Positions 4,302 to 5,369 of a stretch of DNA of 5,369 bases are shown one piece after another (position 1 is the stretch's first letter; each line of letters opens with the position of its first letter). The stretch covers positions 1-5,369 of the forward strand of contig CAMLKA010000042.1 in NCBI GenBank assembly GCA_946480535.1. Reading direction: 5' to 3'. Made by a program: the position numbers and the translations under genes. The notes under the pieces are model-generated. The model worked only from the letters and a program-made list of their open reading frames with translations. It was not told the DNA's origin and ran no database searches. The stretch is from an uncultured Candidatus Saccharibacteria bacterium. GTDB lineage: Bacteria > Patescibacteria > Saccharimonadia > Saccharimonadales > UBA1547.

Positions 4302-4314
4302 TATAGCGTACACT
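4286..4314 (+). promoter_or_regulatory. Promoter for trmD, predicting a leaderless transcript
   Basis: TTTACA (4286-4291), 17 bases, then TACACT (4309-4314). Only seven bases separate the -10 from the trmD ATG at 4322, so transcription should begin at or one base before the start codon. No Shine-Dalgarno is visible. Confidence 0.65.
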
Positions 4315-4321
4315 GGTATGG

Positions 4322-4978
4322 ATGAAGAAAATCCAAGTTGTGACGCTATTTCCAGAAATGTTTGAAGGCGTTTTGAATAGCTCGATGATGTGGAAGGCCC
4401 AGAAAGAGGGTGCTGCTGAATTTGGATTAATTAACCTGCGTGAATATGGAATTGGCCCGCGTCAACAAGTGGACGACACACCGTATGGCGGTGGCGATGG
4501 CATGTTGTTAAAACCAGAGCCACTTTTTGCTGCAGTTGAAGCAGCAAAAGCGAATGACCCAACGGCAAAGGTGCTGCTTATGACGCCTCGTGGGCAACGC
4601 TGGAAGCAGGCGACGGCACAAAGCTATGCGGATTCAGATCATGGCTATATTTTTATTTGTGGGCGCTACGAAGGTTACGACGAGCGAATTGTTTCACTGG
4701 TAGATGAACAGATTAGTGTTGGTGATTACGTGCTGACTGGTGGTGAGTTGCCTGCTATGACAATTATCGATAGTATTGTGCGGCTTATTCCTGGAGTGCT
4801 AGGCGGCGAGGCGAGTGCTGAGATTGAAAGCTTTTCTGATGGTGAGACGCTGGAGTTCCCTCAATACACAAAGCCTTCTGAATTTCGTGATATGAAAGTA
4901 CCTGATGTACTTTTGAGCGGCAACCATGCAGCGATTGCTAAGTGGCGCGAAGAGAATTCTTTTAAAGCTGATTTATAG
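4322..4978 (+). CDS. trmD: tRNA (guanine-N1)-methyltransferase TrmD, short form
   Basis: TrmD uses S-adenosylmethionine to methylate N1 of G37 next to the anticodon, preventing +1 frameshifting; it is a dimeric knotted (SPOUT) enzyme. The 218-residue product carries the family motifs in order: VVTLFPEMFEG (6-16), DDTPYGGGDGMLLKPEP (51-67), CGRYEGYDER (113-122), ISVGDYVLTGGELPAM (131-146), RLIPGVLG (154-161), FPQYTKP (179-185) and VPDVLLSGNHAAIAKWR (193-209). Two oddities: residue 169 is Glu where E. coli has the proposed catalytic Asp169, and the protein ends soon after the WR motif, lacking much of the C-terminal helix region of E. coli TrmD (255 residues). The start has no Shine-Dalgarno and is probably leaderless. 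An ATG four bases upstream is out of frame. The gene is parted from khpA by the GC-rich insert. Confidence 0.96.
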   Translation: MKKIQVVTLFPEMFEGVLNSSMMWKAQKEGAAEFGLINLREYGIGPRQQVDDTPYGGGDGMLLKPEPLFAAVEAAKANDPTAKVLLMTPRGQRWKQATAQSYADSDHGYIFICGRYEGYDERIVSLVDEQISVGDYVLTGGELPAMTIIDSIVRLIPGVLGGEASAEIESFSDGETLEFPQYTKPSEFRDMKVPDVLLSGNHAAIAKWREENSFKADL

Positions 4979-4999
4979 CACCTCGTATTTATAGGCACG

Positions 5000-5021
5000 A
5001 AAAAACCCGCATAAAGCGGGT
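5000..5021 (-). terminator. Hairpin after trmD, with the better T run on the minus strand
   Basis: ACCCGC (5005-5010) pairs with GCGGGT (5016-5021) around ATAAA. An A run (5000-5005) precedes it, giving a strong T run on the minus strand, while the plus-strand tail (TCTTCTCGTG) is poor in T. An outer CACGA/TCGTG pair can extend the stem on both strands. It probably ends trmD inefficiently and stops any minus-strand transcription efficiently. Confidence 0.65.
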
Positions 5022-5068
5022 CTTCTCGTGTTGTGGTGGATATCGTATAGCGTTAGCTACAACAAAGT

Positions 5069-5111
5069 AAAAAAATTTTTTTTGAATTTTTTTGGAGTTT
5101 TGTTTGTTTTT
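5069..5111. other. Phased A/T tracts, predicted curved DNA
   Basis: A run of seven A and eight T (5069-5083) is followed by T runs at 5087-5093, 5098-5101 and 5107-5111. The T-run centres lie about 9.5-10.5 bases apart, one helical turn, the spacing that produces intrinsic bending. It lies in the 254-base gap between trmD and the last gene, about 120 bases before the latter's start. No gene is visible in this gap. Confidence 0.5.
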
Positions 5112-5185
5112 GTAACTTTCGCTTGTTCACTACTGTACTGAAATCGTTTTAAAAGCGCAAGCGTATTTTACGAAAAAGTTAAAAA

Positions 5186-5201
5186 TGACAACAGTTTGTC
5201 A
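5186..5201. repeat. Inverted repeat TGACAA-N4-TTGTCA over a -35 box
   Basis: A perfect 6-bp dyad with a 4-base centre. Its right arm is the -35 element of the promoter for the 5233 gene, so a dimeric regulator bound here would block that promoter. A chance origin is possible. Confidence 0.4.
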
Positions 5202-5225
5202 AAACCATAAGCGCGGTCGTATACT
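5196..5225 (+). promoter_or_regulatory. Promoter for the 5233 gene, predicting a leaderless transcript
   Basis: TTGTCA (5196-5201), 18 bases, then TATACT (5220-5225). The -10 ends seven bases before the ATG at 5233, so transcription should begin at or next to the start codon. There is no properly spaced Shine-Dalgarno. Confidence 0.6.
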
Positions 5226-5232
5226 GTGGGGT

Positions 5233-5369
5233 ATGAGTGTACTCGTTAAAGCCATTCCTGCGTCGAAGCCGCGCACCAAAGAATCGCGTCAGATGTCTCT
5301 GTTGCTGGCCGTAATTTTTGTTATTTTTGCATTGACACAATTATTTACATTGGATGAATTTATTGAACT
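5233..5369 (+). CDS. Hypothetical membrane protein, N-terminal part (partial)
   Basis: Only the first 45 residues are in the window. A basic N-terminus with KAIPASKPRTKESRQ (6-20) leads to a hydrophobic segment LLLAVIFVIFALTQLF (23-38), then an acidic turn, DEFIE. The positive charge before the segment predicts that the N-terminus stays in the cytoplasm and the chain continues outside or into further membrane helices. I cannot assign a family; too little is visible. The ATG at 5233 is preferred because a promoter ends seven bases before it. An in-frame ATG at 5185 would add 16 residues but has no ribosome-binding site and would run across the promoter. Confidence 0.65.
   Translation, partial: MSVLVKAIPASKPRTKESRQMSLLLAVIFVIFALTQLFTLDEFIE

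Noticed and set aside
5185..5232. In-frame ATG at 5185 for the last gene
   Set aside because: No ribosome-binding site, and it would make the promoter and dyad coding sequence. Not excluded, only less likely.
1..5369. Reassigned UGA codon, since none of ten stops is TGA
   Set aside because: No conserved protein contains an in-frame TGA, as would be expected with UGA-glycine recoding (Absconditabacteria/Gracilibacteria). Ten stops are too few to be significant.
1..5369. CRISPR array, tRNA, rRNA, insertion sequence or attachment site
   Set aside because: I looked for regularly spaced repeats, cloverleaf features, transposase motifs and terminal repeats on both strands and saw none. No flanking direct repeats were evident around the GC-rich block.

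Overview
The window looks like chromosomal housekeeping sequence from a small-genome bacterium. The best fit is a member of Candidatus Saccharibacteria (TM7, Patescibacteria/CPR). The evidence is the compact set of short, lineage-flavoured versions of core genes: a ~49-residue L32 with no cysteines, S16 and KH proteins with charged tails, and a short TrmD. The gene strings are tight, base composition is near 50% GC, and promoters are clearly sigma70-like. Of ten visible stop codons, seven are TAA, three TAG and none TGA, but every conserved protein reads correctly in the standard code. The lineage call is inference from gene style, not from a marker alignment.

Layout. 1-192 is the 3' end of leuS, followed by a bidirectional terminator shared with a convergent minus-strand gene (233-745) for a membrane-anchored protein of unknown function. 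Diverging from that gene is rpmF (L32, 863-1012), which has its own promoter and a terminator built into its last codons. An overlapping operon nusB - Nudix hydrolase - rnc runs from 1093 to 2727. rpsP (2835-3212) and a KH-domain RNA-binding protein (khpA type, 3343-3744) follow, each with its own promoter; a terminator sits between them. trmD (4322-4978) comes next. The last gene (from 5233) is a partial membrane protein of unknown function.

Two places do not fit an ordinary housekeeping block. First, 3716-3861 has the parts of a small RNA gene: a promoter over the khpA stop codon, a predicted transcription start at the foot of a 9-bp hairpin, a second hairpin, and a rho-independent terminator. 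Second, 3876-4195 is a GC-rich block (about two thirds GC, about 92% G/C in third codon positions) on the minus strand. It holds an unrecognised 87-residue gene with a strong Shine-Dalgarno and its own GC-rich hairpin. It lies between khpA and trmD, where related bacteria usually carry rimM, and looks acquired, perhaps from an actinobacterial host. Its near-consensus promoter interlocks physically with the trmD promoter.

The trmD promoter places the transcription start at or within a base or so of the ATG, which suggests a leaderless mRNA. The same geometry recurs at the genes starting at 745 (minus) and 5233 (plus), while rpmF, Nudix, rnc, khpA and the 87-residue gene have clear Shine-Dalgarno sites. 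Functionally the window is about making and maturing the translation machinery: leucyl-tRNA charging, ribosomal proteins L32 and S16, rRNA antitermination and processing (NusB, RNase III), RNA chaperoning (KH protein) and tRNA m1G37 methylation (TrmD).
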